Assembly: GCA_003641555.1 (NCBI GenBank)
Contig: QNAT01000073.1
Span: 1-6,345 of the forward strand
Reading direction: 5' to 3'
DNA: 6,345 nt
Source: Thermotoga sp.
GTDB lineage: Bacteria > Thermotogota > Thermotogae > B3-G13
Under the pieces are notes generated by a model. The model ran no database searches, was not told the DNA's origin, and saw nothing but the letters and a program-made list of their open reading frames with translations. The translations under genes and the position numbers were made by a program. This document shows, in pieces, positions 1 through 6,316 of the stretch; position 1 is the first letter of the stretch, and each line of letters starts with the position of its first letter.

Positions 1-5
1 GGTTG

Positions 6-70
6 GAGTACTTTTTTATATGATGCAACAATGCGATTTCGAGTACTTTTTTCGTGATGCAATTTGCGAT
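6..70. repeat. two-copy imperfect direct repeat, period 35
   Basis: Two copies start at 6 and 41. Both begin with the identical 12-mer GAGTACTTTTTT, followed by a variable 2-3 bases, the shared TGATGCAA, a variable 2-3 bases and the shared TGCGAT. Copy one covers 6-37 and copy two 41-70. The array may continue to the left beyond the window. It lies downstream of the minus-strand TolC-like gene. No function is assigned; the T-runs lack a GC-rich stem, so these are not convincing terminators. Confidence 0.7.
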
Positions 71-125
71 CCTGACATAACGGTTTTGCATTTTATATCA
101 TACCTTGATTTCTACTACAGAATCT

Positions 126-1196
126 CTATAGAAAAACTGCATTCAATGTAGATGAAATTTTCATCATCTCTATTTCGTATTTTCTTTTCTCGTTCCTCAA
201 TTTTTCTATCTCCAGCTCTAAGTTACTTACAGTTTTCTCCTCTACTTTCTTACCCGAAAGATATTCTGAGTACACAGAGGAAAATTCTTTTATCCTTTTC
301 TCTATCTCTTCATTCAATATGCCAACATATTTTGTTATTACGGAATAACGCATTAACAGTGACTTGAACTTCGCGATAATATCCCTTATCTGTTTTTCTC
401 GCCATGTCTTCCATTTATTTTCCTTTTCCCCGCTTGATAGGGGAAAATCTACATATCCACCGATGCCTGCAGCAAAATTCTCGTTCACTCCGTAATCTCC
501 TATTACCTTCACTCCCCATTTGAGATCATCTTTGGGAATGTATGTAAACGCATCCAGATATGTTAAGTATCCTTTAATATACTTCCCTATATCAGTAGAT
601 ATTGGTGTTACAGAATACCCGGGGAATGCGAGTTCAACAGAGGCAAGAGATAAGCTCGAACCGATATCATCAACTATCTTCAAGTAGTCCACATCCAGCA
701 ATTCTTCTTTCATACACAATTTCTCATACTCGATATCGTCAGTTAATTTCTTGAGAGCATACTCAGATATCTCTAACCTCAGATCTTCCTTCTCCAACCT
801 GTTCTTCCATGCCTTATAATAATAGTCTATAATTGTCCATCTTTTGTTTAACAGTTCAAGGTAAGAAGAGTAGATCGTACTGTATTGAGGAGAGACAGGG
901 CTTAACACGAGTTCAGCATGTATCGATGGAGACGTGGCCACCACGCCAGATATATTCCACTGGAAAGTATCAAAAGTTCCTTCGTTTTCAATATGAAGTT
1001 CAATGGAAGTACCAACATATGAGAGATAAGAAGATATCTTCGTGTTGTTTATTGGTATAGAAAAGGGAACAGAAGGCATCTTAATGCATTTCAATAATTT
1101 ATCAAGGGTGTATACATCCTTTCCGTATGATATAAGAGGGATTGATAAGAAGATGAATAAAAGAAAAAATGCAGTAAACTTCCTATTCTCTGCCAT
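126..1196 (-). CDS. TolC-like secreted/outer-membrane protein (probable)
   Basis: Predicted 356-residue exported protein. Seen: a short charged start (MAENRK), a hydrophobic segment at about 7-24 and a plausible signal peptidase site after SYG near residue 25. Two long helical, charged stretches (about 105-175 and 257-356) flank a central region with beta-like segments. The second half runs from a GGYVDFPLSSGEKE block (about 246-259) into a long coiled-coil-like helix containing YLSGKKVEE near 312. This matches the layout of a TolC repeat: a strand ending in PL, a loop, a helical hairpin and a YxxG turn. TolC/OMF proteins form trimeric outer-membrane channels for efflux or type I secretion. 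At 356 residues it is shorter than the usual 420-490, so it may be a reduced or divergent member. The ATG at 1194-1196 lies inside the end of the upstream gene (14-base overlap) and lacks a strong Shine-Dalgarno sequence, suggesting coupled translation. No inner-membrane pump or adaptor gene is in the window. The alternative is an unclassified periplasmic coiled-coil protein. Confidence 0.55.
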   Translation of the reverse strand: MAENRKFTAFFLLFIFLSIPLISYGKDVYTLDKLLKCIKMPSVPFSIPINNTKISSYLSYVGTSIELHIENEGTFDTFQWNISGVVATSPSIHAELVLSPVSPQYSTIYSSYLELLNKRWTIIDYYYKAWKNRLEKEDLRLEISEYALKKLTDDIEYEKLCMKEELLDVDYLKIVDDIGSSLSLASVELAFPGYSVTPISTDIGKYIKGYLTYLDAFTYIPKDDLKWGVKVIGDYGVNENFAAGIGGYVDFPLSSGEKENKWKTWREKQIRDIIAKFKSLLMRYSVITKYVGILNEEIEKRIKEFSSVYSEYLSGKKVEEKTVSNLELEIEKLRNEKRKYEIEMMKISSTLNAVFL

Positions 1197-2328
1197 CTTT
1201 TAAACTGTTCTTCCCGATTGATGCACCGCAGATCGATTGATAGATCATCTTTCCTTCAGGGTACTGGAGTTCTTTAGCTTCTTCGATATCTTTAAGTAAT
1301 ACAATAGGAGTTTCTTCACTTTCGATCTTTATTTCTTCTGAAACATTTACTTCGTTTAGGAGTTTGCGATCGGCAAGCACCTCTGTAAGATATCTGGAGC
1401 GCTGCTGGCCGGTACACATGATCACATATTGTATATCACTTCCCACAGCATTACTGATCATATTGCATAAATATTCTGCCTCCTTTTTTTCATCTTCAAA
1501 AAAGAAAAATTTTACTTCACTGTTATCAGAAATCGCAAGAAAGTTCGTAGTTTTTACCAGAAGATGTTCTCCAAGATTTTCCTCTAACTTAACGAGATCG
1601 TTGAATCTCATATCCTTCCAACCGAATATATCAAGATTGTCATTAGCCAGGACTATCATCCTTGCTCCACTTGATATGAATTTATCCAGGATAGACCTTT
1701 CCGTTTCGAATAACATCTGTCCACTCACTACCACGATCACCTTGAATTTATTTAAGGAGAAAAATATATTCGGATCATTTAAGAGTTCATTACCTCTGAG
1801 TAGTAATAGACGCTTATCTGTCATTGCCTCTTTTTTAAGCTCTTCCAGATACTTCATATATATTTTTGCGACAAGCTTATCCAAAGGTTTTTTAGCCTTA
1901 CCCTCCAATTCTTCCGGCCTTATGCCCATTGCTTCTTTATCCCGGATGTTTTTGAGAATTATATGAGGATTGATTTCTTCAATTGTCGCTCCCTCAGAGA
2001 GCAGCAATTTCGTTACAAGTCTCATCTGGTCCGATTTTTTTATAAGATGTATATTATTATCGAATTTTGCTATTATATCGAATACTATTTCGAACAGAGG
2101 TTTAACCTCGTATTGAGAAAATCGATGAGATATGTTAAACAATTCTTCTTCAGGACCTGAAGTTATTAGTATTTCTTCCTTTCCTATCCCAATGGTATTC
2201 AACATGAGCAGTATGTAATCTAAAGTCTTAGATTGCATCTCTCCGAATGAAATATATCTCTTCAAATGAGAACCTAAAAGTACCAGGAGGTTTCCTTTAA
2301 CAGGAAAGGGAAACACACATTTTGACAC
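1183..2328 (-). CDS. catalytically degenerate UvrD/PcrA-like SF1 helicase homologue
   Basis: 381 residues, no annotation obvious at first sight. Compared by eye with UvrD/PcrA, collinear blocks appear throughout. GNLLVLLGS (12-20) stands where LLVLAGAGTGKT should be, so the Walker A GKT is lost. EEILITS (51-57) matches motif Ia. SDQMRLVTKLL (99-109) and NPHIILKNIRDKEAMGI (120-136) match subdomain 1B. KFKVIVVVSGQM (194-205) replaces the VDEFQD Walker B motif. LANDNLDIFGWKDM (227-240) replaces GDDDQSIYGFRGA of motif III. QQRSRYLTEVL (308-318) matches the NAQSRxLEExL block. LLKDIEEAKELQYP (344-357) resembles motif V, and IYQSICGA (362-369) replaces LYVAxTRA of motif VI, losing its arginine. Subdomain 2B and the Q-motif are missing, hence about half the usual 700 residues. 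The reading frame is intact, which argues for a retained non-catalytic role, perhaps structural or DNA-binding beside the clamp (inference). The start is GTG at 2326-2328, preceded by GGGGG seven bases upstream; no other usable start lies before the in-frame stop at 2353-2355. Confidence 0.62.
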   Translation of the reverse strand: MSKCVFPFPVKGNLLVLLGSHLKRYISFGEMQSKTLDYILLMLNTIGIGKEEILITSGPEEELFNISHRFSQYEVKPLFEIVFDIIAKFDNNIHLIKKSDQMRLVTKLLLSEGATIEEINPHIILKNIRDKEAMGIRPEELEGKAKKPLDKLVAKIYMKYLEELKKEAMTDKRLLLLRGNELLNDPNIFFSLNKFKVIVVVSGQMLFETERSILDKFISSGARMIVLANDNLDIFGWKDMRFNDLVKLEENLGEHLLVKTTNFLAISDNSEVKFFFFEDEKKEAEYLCNMISNAVGSDIQYVIMCTGQQRSRYLTEVLADRKLLNEVNVSEEIKIESEETPIVLLKDIEEAKELQYPEGKMIYQSICGASIGKNSLKDGRE

Positions 2329-2344
2329 TATATATCCCCCATCT

Positions 2345-3466
2345 TTACATCCTTATAGGCATAACTATGAATTCGTAGTCACTCAACGTTGCAGGATTTA
2401 TTTGTGTCGGACTCAACGGGCCTATAAAACTCAACGTTACATTTTCATCATCTACTCTACTGAGCGCCTCCAGGAGAAACCTGGGGTTGAAGGCTATAGC
2501 GATATCATCTCCTTCTTTTTCAATAGACATTTCTTCTTTAGAATTCCCGTAGTCGGATGAGGTCGAAGAAATCTGAAATATATTATCGGCTATATCAAAA
2601 CGTATAGTTTCAGAACCCGGTTTTGCTACCACCCCGATTCGTTTTATGGATTGATATAATGTATTCGTGGGCAGTGTGATCTTGGTCTTGAATCCCTCAG
2701 GTAACACCTTTTTGTAATCCGGGAATTCTGCTTCTATTCTCTGAGTTATTACAAAGGTACGATTCAATTCTAACCCTATTTTTTTACCGTCGTAGATCAC
2801 ATGCATCTTATCCTCTTCTTCTCCTGCTTCAATTATCCTCGAGATCTCTCTAACCGATCTTAGAGAAAGCAAAAATCCCATGTAAGGAGTTTGCTCTGGA
2901 ATATCAGGCGTTGCTATTTCCTTCTCCGTGAGCGCCATGCGAAAGCCATCAGCTGATATCAATCTAATAGTCTTTCCCTCTATTTCGATGTAGACACCAT
3001 TTAAGTTTTTCATTATCTCATCAGTAGATGCGGAAAACATAACCTTTTCAAGCATGTCTCTTAGTAGAATAGGAGAAAGATCGAATTCGAATTGAGGATT
3101 AGGTGGTTTGAATTCCGGGAATTCTTCCACCTCCTGCGTGAATAGTTCGAATTTACTTTTTTCACAAGTGATCTTCACCCTCTTATTTTCTTCGGTTTCT
3201 ATTTGTACATCACTTTTAGGCAGATTCTTCACGATTTCCTCGATGAGCCTTGCATCGACTAGCACTTCTCCGGGATATTCAATTTCCACATCTTTACTGG
3301 AGGACCTGATCCATAATTCTTGATCCGTCGCATCGAGTATCAATCCCTCTTCACCAGCAGAAAACTTTACACAGGATAAAGCTGGTTTTGGAGATCTGGG
3401 TGATACAGCCTTCGCTACCAGGGAAATCAAATGTGAAAGATTTAGTTGCTCGATCTTAAGTTTCAT
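2345..3466 (-). CDS. dnaN: DNA polymerase III beta subunit (sliding clamp)
   Basis: 373 residues, the usual clamp length, made of three repeats of about 120 residues. The clamp is a homodimeric ring that loads on DNA and tethers the replicative polymerase; a pocket on each subunit binds partner clamp-binding motifs. Seen: KPALSCVKF (27-35) in domain 1, NLNGVYIEIEG followed by LISADGFRMAL (154-179) in domain 2, RIEAEFPDYKKVLP (243-256), FNPRFLLEAL (326-335) in domain 3, and the typical C-terminus FIVMPIRM. No key block is missing. The ATG at 3464-3466 is supported by a strong GGAGGTG Shine-Dalgarno sequence. It is first in a probable minus-strand operon with the helicase-like gene 16 bases downstream, and is divergent from dciA-gyrB. 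dnaN often sits in a dnaA-dnaN-recF-gyrB cluster; here it has been turned away from gyrB, and neither dnaA nor recF is present. Confidence 0.97.
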   Translation of the reverse strand: MKLKIEQLNLSHLISLVAKAVSPRSPKPALSCVKFSAGEEGLILDATDQELWIRSSSKDVEIEYPGEVLVDARLIEEIVKNLPKSDVQIETEENKRVKITCEKSKFELFTQEVEEFPEFKPPNPQFEFDLSPILLRDMLEKVMFSASTDEIMKNLNGVYIEIEGKTIRLISADGFRMALTEKEIATPDIPEQTPYMGFLLSLRSVREISRIIEAGEEEDKMHVIYDGKKIGLELNRTFVITQRIEAEFPDYKKVLPEGFKTKITLPTNTLYQSIKRIGVVAKPGSETIRFDIADNIFQISSTSSDYGNSKEEMSIEKEGDDIAIAFNPRFLLEALSRVDDENVTLSFIGPLSPTQINPATLSDYEFIVMPIRM

Positions 3467-3470
3467 ATGA

Positions 3471-3477
3471 CACCTCC
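3471..3477 (-). promoter_or_regulatory. ribosome binding site of dnaN
   Basis: On the minus strand this reads GGAGGTG, four bases before the ATG at 3464-3466 (six bases from the GGAGG core). It is the strongest Shine-Dalgarno match at any start in the window and fixes the dnaN start. It implies a higher intrinsic initiation rate than for the downstream genes of the same unit. Confidence 0.85.
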
Positions 3478-3518
3478 GTTTTTATATTCGGGCACTCAAC
3501 CAAGCACCACAATTTTAT

Positions 3519-3553
3519 ACTAACATTATACTGCGGAAAGGTGTCAAGTGCAA
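3519..3553 (-). promoter_or_regulatory. probable promoter of the dnaN unit
   Basis: On the minus strand a perfect -10 hexamer TATAAT (3525-3530) lies 17 bases from TTGCAC (3548-3553), which matches TTGACA at its first three positions. Transcription would start near 3518, giving a leader of about 52 bases. A perfect TTGACA also occurs at 3542-3547, but only 11 bases from this -10, so it cannot pair with it normally; at 17 bases it would face GTTAGT (3519-3524), a poor -10. The -10 box lies inside the left arm of the inverted repeat. This is a sequence-only prediction. Confidence 0.55.
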
Positions 3554-3577
3554 AAGTGATCCTTTTCGCAGTATAAT
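3525..3577. repeat. 17-base inverted repeat in the divergent promoter region
   Basis: Left arm 3525-3541 and right arm 3561-3577 are reverse complements over 17 bases with one mismatch (the left arm complements to CCTTTCCGC while the right reads CCTTTTCGC). The spacer is 19 bases. Each arm carries a TATAAT, one reading left towards dnaN and one reading right towards dciA-gyrB. Either it is a two-site operator for a regulator acting on both units, or it reflects mirror-image promoters made by duplication and inversion. A transcript spanning it could form a stem, but neither predicted transcript from the arm TATAATs includes both arms. Confidence 0.75.
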
Positions 3578-3594
3578 CGTGTTATAATATAAAT
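3572..3594 (+). promoter_or_regulatory. probable promoter(s) of the dciA-gyrB-cobO unit
   Basis: Two perfect TATAAT hexamers occur on the plus strand, at 3572-3577 (right arm of the inverted repeat) and 3583-3588. Their -35 regions at 17 bases are poor: TGCAAA (3549-3554) and TCCTTT (3560-3565). The first would start transcription near 3584, leaving about 11 untranslated bases. The second would start at or next to the dciA ATG at 3595, giving a leaderless mRNA. Which is used cannot be decided from sequence; the weak -35 boxes could mean activator dependence. Confidence 0.5.
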
Positions 3595-3897
3595 ATGGAG
3601 ATTTTTGCAGATCTATTAGATGACATTGCCCGAAGATATCTCTGGGCAAAGAGGTTAAAGTGTAACATGGTAAAAAACGAATGGGATAAAATAGTAGGTA
3701 TCCCAATAGCTTCACACACTGAAATTATATCATTTAAGGATGGATGCTTAACAGTAGGTGTTGATAATAGTACGTGGATGATGGAATTATCTTACCTAAA
3801 AGATGAGATGATCACAAAAGTTAATGTGTTTCTCAAAGGTGCCGGAAAGGTAAATAAAATTGTTTTCAGAAGAATTAATCGAGGTGAATTAAAATGA
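3595..3897 (+). CDS. dciA: DUF721/DciA-like protein, likely replicative helicase loader
   Basis: A 100-residue DUF721 domain protein. Seen: a helical N-terminus (MEIFADLLDDIARRY), then the family core NEWDKIVGIPIASHTEI (28-44) with W30, G35 and H41, then the strand-turn CLTVGVDNSTWMMELSYLKDEM (in the region 51-72) with W61 and L65, and a C-terminal VNKIVFRRI strand. DciA is the ancestral loader or operator of the DnaB replicative helicase in bacteria lacking DnaC or DnaI; that role is inferred from the family, and short DUF721 proteins next to gyrB are only partly characterised. The ATG at 3595 has no Shine-Dalgarno sequence and lies seven bases after a TATAAT, so leaderless or near-leaderless translation is plausible. 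An internal ATG at 3667 would remove the conserved N-terminal helix and has no better ribosome site. It overlaps gyrB by ATGA. Confidence 0.82.
   Translation: MEIFADLLDDIARRYLWAKRLKCNMVKNEWDKIVGIPIASHTEIISFKDGCLTVGVDNSTWMMELSYLKDEMITKVNVFLKGAGKVNKIVFRRINRGELK
3881..3886 (+). promoter_or_regulatory. ribosome binding site of gyrB
   Basis: GAGGTG lies inside the end of the dciA-like gene, seven bases before the gyrB ATG at 3894. It supports the ATG that overlaps the upstream TGA stop (ATGA) and indicates that gyrB can initiate on its own as well as by coupling. Confidence 0.8.
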
Positions 3898-5798
3898 GTG
3901 AGATGTATACAGCAAAAGATATACAGGTGTTAAGAGGACTTGAAGGAGTTCGAAAGCGCCCGAGTATGTACATAGGCTCAACCGGTAAAAGAGGCCTTCA
4001 TCATTTGATCTATGAGGTGGTAGATAACAGCATAGATGAGGCTTTAGAAGGATATTGTACCGAAATTACGGTGAAGATAAATAAGGATGGTTCAGTAACT
4101 GTGGCAGATAACGGTCGTGGAATACCTATCGATATCCATCCAGAAGAAGGAAGAAGTGCGCTCGAAGTGGTTATGACTACTCTTCATGCAGGTGGTAAGT
4201 TCTCCGGGCAGGGATATAAAATAAGTGGAGGATTACATGGTGTGGGTGTTTCGGTCGTGAACGCTTTATCGGAGTGGCTCGAGGTACGGGTTAAGAGACA
4301 TGGTAATCTATACTTCCAGCGCTACGAGCGTGGCGCATCCATGGAAGAACTGAAAATTATAGGAAGAGCAGAAGGAACGGGTACGGAGATCACATTCTAT
4401 CCTGATATGGAAGTCTTCGGCCAGATAAATTTCGAGAGCAGTGTGATCTCATATAGATTAATGGAACTCGCATACCTGAATAAGGGTTTGAAGATCACCT
4501 TTGTAGATGAAAGGAAAGACCCACCAGCACTGGAAGTATACAAATTCGATAATGGGATAGTAGGATACGTTAATAAGTTGAACAAGACGAAAAAAGCTAT
4601 TCACGATGTCATATATTTCGAAGGAAATAAGAATGGTGTATCTATAGAGTGTGCTATGCAATACACGACTTCTTATGAGGAAGATATAAGGTCATTTGTG
4701 AATACGATAAATACAGTCGAAGGGGGAACCCACTTAGCGGGTTTTAAATTAGCTCTTACCAGAAAACTCAATGATTATGCTCGTAAATTTGGAAAATTGA
4801 AGGAAAAAGATGGGAATCTAGCAGGCTCCGATGTCAGAGAGGGATTAACTGCTGTTATCAGCATAAAGATGCATGATCCAGAATTCGAAGGGCAGACCAA
4901 AACGAGATTGGGCAATGAAAACATCAAGGAAATTATGTCTACATTTATAAAGGAACGATTGGATGACTACTCTGAATTACATCAATCAGAAATAAAAGCA
5001 ATAATAGATAGGAGTATAAAGGCAGCGCAGGCACGTCTCGCAGCGAAAAAGGCTCGTGAAATGGTCAGAAGGAAAAATGGACTGGAAGGTTCTTCTCTAC
5101 CAGGCAAACTTGCTGATTGTATTGCCAGGAATGTGGAAAATGCAGAATTGTTCCTGGTTGAAGGAGATTCGGCAGGAGGTTCTGCAAAACAAGGAAGAGA
5201 TCGAGAATTTCAAGCTATCTTACCACTTAGAGGAAAGATACTCAATGTTGAAAAGAGTTCTATGAATAAGCTTCTTAAGAATCCTCAAATAACAGATTTA
5301 ATAGTTGCTCTTGGAACTAACATAGGTGATGATTTTGCTGTAAAGAATTTGAGATATGGCAGGATCATAATAATGACAGATGCAGATGTAGATGGGGCAC
5401 ATATCCGTACCCTTCTTCTAACCTTTTTCTACAGATATATGAGAGAATTGATAGAAGAGAAGAGGATATTCATAGCCTTACCACCGCTTTATAGGTTGAA
5501 GATCGGGTCAAAGGATTCTTATTTTTACGATGATGAGAGTTTGGAATCAGTGGTAAAAGAATTAACCGAGAAGAATAAAAAATTCCAGGTACAGCGTTAT
5601 AAAGGCCTTGGAGAAATGAACCCGGAACAATTGTGGGAAACGACAATGGATCCCAGGGTGCGGAGACTTATAAGGGTCAGAATAGAAGATGCCGAAGAAG
5701 CCAACGAGCTCTTTGATAAGCTTATGGGAAGCGATGTAGAACTCAGAAGAGATTTCATAAGAGAAAATGCTGTCTACGCTAAAGATATAGATATATGA
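3894..5798 (+). CDS. gyrB: DNA gyrase subunit B
   Basis: 634 residues, full length for the short GyrB type without the large insert of E. coli GyrB. With GyrA it forms the A2B2 type II topoisomerase that introduces negative supercoils using ATP. Seen in order: RPSMYIG (22-28); GHKL ATPase motifs EVVDNSIDEA (41-50, with the presumed general base E41 and Mg-binding N45), DNGRGIP (72-78) and GGLHGVG (112-118); transducer QTK loop (334-336) followed by TRLGN; Toprim motifs EGDSAGGSAKQ (423-433) and DADVDG (496-501) carrying the metal ligands; and the C-terminal QRYKGLGEMNPEQLWETTMDP block (567-587). All catalytic residues are present. The overall pattern favours GyrB over ParE, but gyrA is not in the window, so this rests on sequence alone. 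It starts by an ATGA overlap with the dciA-like gene and ends in an ATGA overlap with the adenosyltransferase gene. Confidence 0.96.
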   Translation: MSEMYTAKDIQVLRGLEGVRKRPSMYIGSTGKRGLHHLIYEVVDNSIDEALEGYCTEITVKINKDGSVTVADNGRGIPIDIHPEEGRSALEVVMTTLHAGGKFSGQGYKISGGLHGVGVSVVNALSEWLEVRVKRHGNLYFQRYERGASMEELKIIGRAEGTGTEITFYPDMEVFGQINFESSVISYRLMELAYLNKGLKITFVDERKDPPALEVYKFDNGIVGYVNKLNKTKKAIHDVIYFEGNKNGVSIECAMQYTTSYEEDIRSFVNTINTVEGGTHLAGFKLALTRKLNDYARKFGKLKEKDGNLAGSDVREGLTAVISIKMHDPEFEGQTKTRLGNENIKEIMSTFIKERLDDYSELHQSEIKAIIDRSIKAAQARLAAKKAREMVRRKNGLEGSSLPGKLADCIARNVENAELFLVEGDSAGGSAKQGRDREFQAILPLRGKILNVEKSSMNKLLKNPQITDLIVALGTNIGDDFAVKNLRYGRIIIMTDADVDGAHIRTLLLTFFYRYMRELIEEKRIFIALPPLYRLKIGSKDSYFYDDESLESVVKELTEKNKKFQVQRYKGLGEMNPEQLWETTMDPRVRRLIRVRIEDAEEANELFDKLMGSDVELRRDFIRENAVYAKDIDI

Positions 5799-6316
5799 TG
5801 ACATTCGGTTTGATACAGGTTTACACGGGAAATGGGAAAGGAAAGACAACAGCTGCTTTAGGTTTAGCTACAAGGATGTTAGGTTATGGTTATAAGGTGG
5901 CTATAATTCAACTCATGAAAGGCTGGGAATATGGAGAAGAATACTTCTTTAACGATATCGATAATTGCTTGTTGAAAAAATTCGGTAGAAAGGAATTCGT
6001 CGATAAGAACTCGCCTGCAAAGATAGATATTCAATTGGCCGAAGATGCCTGGGAATTTGCCAGAAAAGTAATAGAGAGCAAAGAATATCAGCTCGTAATC
6101 CTGGATGAACTCAACGTCGCACTGGATTTCAAACTCCTGCCTTTACATGATATCCTCGATTTTTTGAGACATAGACCTCCAGGGATTGAAATAGTAATCA
6201 CAGGAAGATACGCTCCCAAAGAGCTATTGGATATGGCAGATCTCGTTTCCGAAGTGGAAGAATATAAGCATCCCTATAAGAAAGGTATAAGTGCGAGAAA
6301 AGGCATAGAGTACTGA
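5795..6316 (+). CDS. cobO: ATP:corrinoid adenosyltransferase (CobO/CobA/BtuR family)
   Basis: 173 residues, normal for the CobA-type family. It transfers the 5'-deoxyadenosyl group of ATP to reduced cobalt(I) corrinoids, making adenosylcobalamin in de novo synthesis or salvage; it is cytoplasmic. Seen: P-loop TGNGKGKTTAALG (11-23), whose unusual orientation of nucleotide binding is a family trait; QLMKGWEYGE (39-48); VILDELNVAL (101-110) as the Walker B-like block; ITGRYAPKELLDMADLVSEV (within 135-154); and the C-terminal KHPYKKGISARKGIEY. The family is clear; cobO versus btuR is only naming. The start is ATG at 5795, overlapping the gyrB TGA; a second ATG follows immediately at 5798, so the N-terminus could be one residue shorter. 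No strong Shine-Dalgarno sequence is present, suggesting translation coupled to gyrB. No other cobalamin gene lies in the window. Confidence 0.93.
   Translation: MMTFGLIQVYTGNGKGKTTAALGLATRMLGYGYKVAIIQLMKGWEYGEEYFFNDIDNCLLKKFGRKEFVDKNSPAKIDIQLAEDAWEFARKVIESKEYQLVILDELNVALDFKLLPLHDILDFLRHRPPGIEIVITGRYAPKELLDMADLVSEVEEYKHPYKKGISARKGIEY

Noticed and set aside
6..52. Intrinsic terminators at the two T-runs
   Set aside because: The T-runs follow AGTAC, not a GC-rich hairpin, and they are on the strand opposite to the gene that ends at 126.
1..70. CRISPR array at the left edge
   Set aside because: The whole period is 35 bases, and conserved blocks alternate with only 2-3 variable bases, so there is no room for spacers. 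Only two copies are visible and no cas gene is present.
1364..1966. 200-codon plus-strand open frame antisense to the helicase-like gene
   Set aside because: Its product is a low-complexity Ser/Leu-rich sequence typical of the reverse strand of a charged coding region, while the minus-strand frame shows collinear family blocks and a coherent operon position.
1183..2328. DNA polymerase III delta subunit (HolA) as identity of the 381-residue product
   Set aside because: The length and dnaN neighbourhood made it possible, but the AAA+ pattern was not seen, whereas UvrD-like blocks such as GWKDM, QQRSRYLTEVL and NPHIILKNIRDKEA line up in order.
3467..3594. Chromosomal replication origin
   Set aside because: No match to TTATCCACA-type DnaA boxes was found, and 128 bases with two promoters leave little room. 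Kept only as a remark in the synteny finding.
3515..3715. 66-codon minus-strand frame over the divergent region
   Set aside because: It overlaps the promoters and the DUF721 gene in antisense, and has no ribosome site or recognisable motif.
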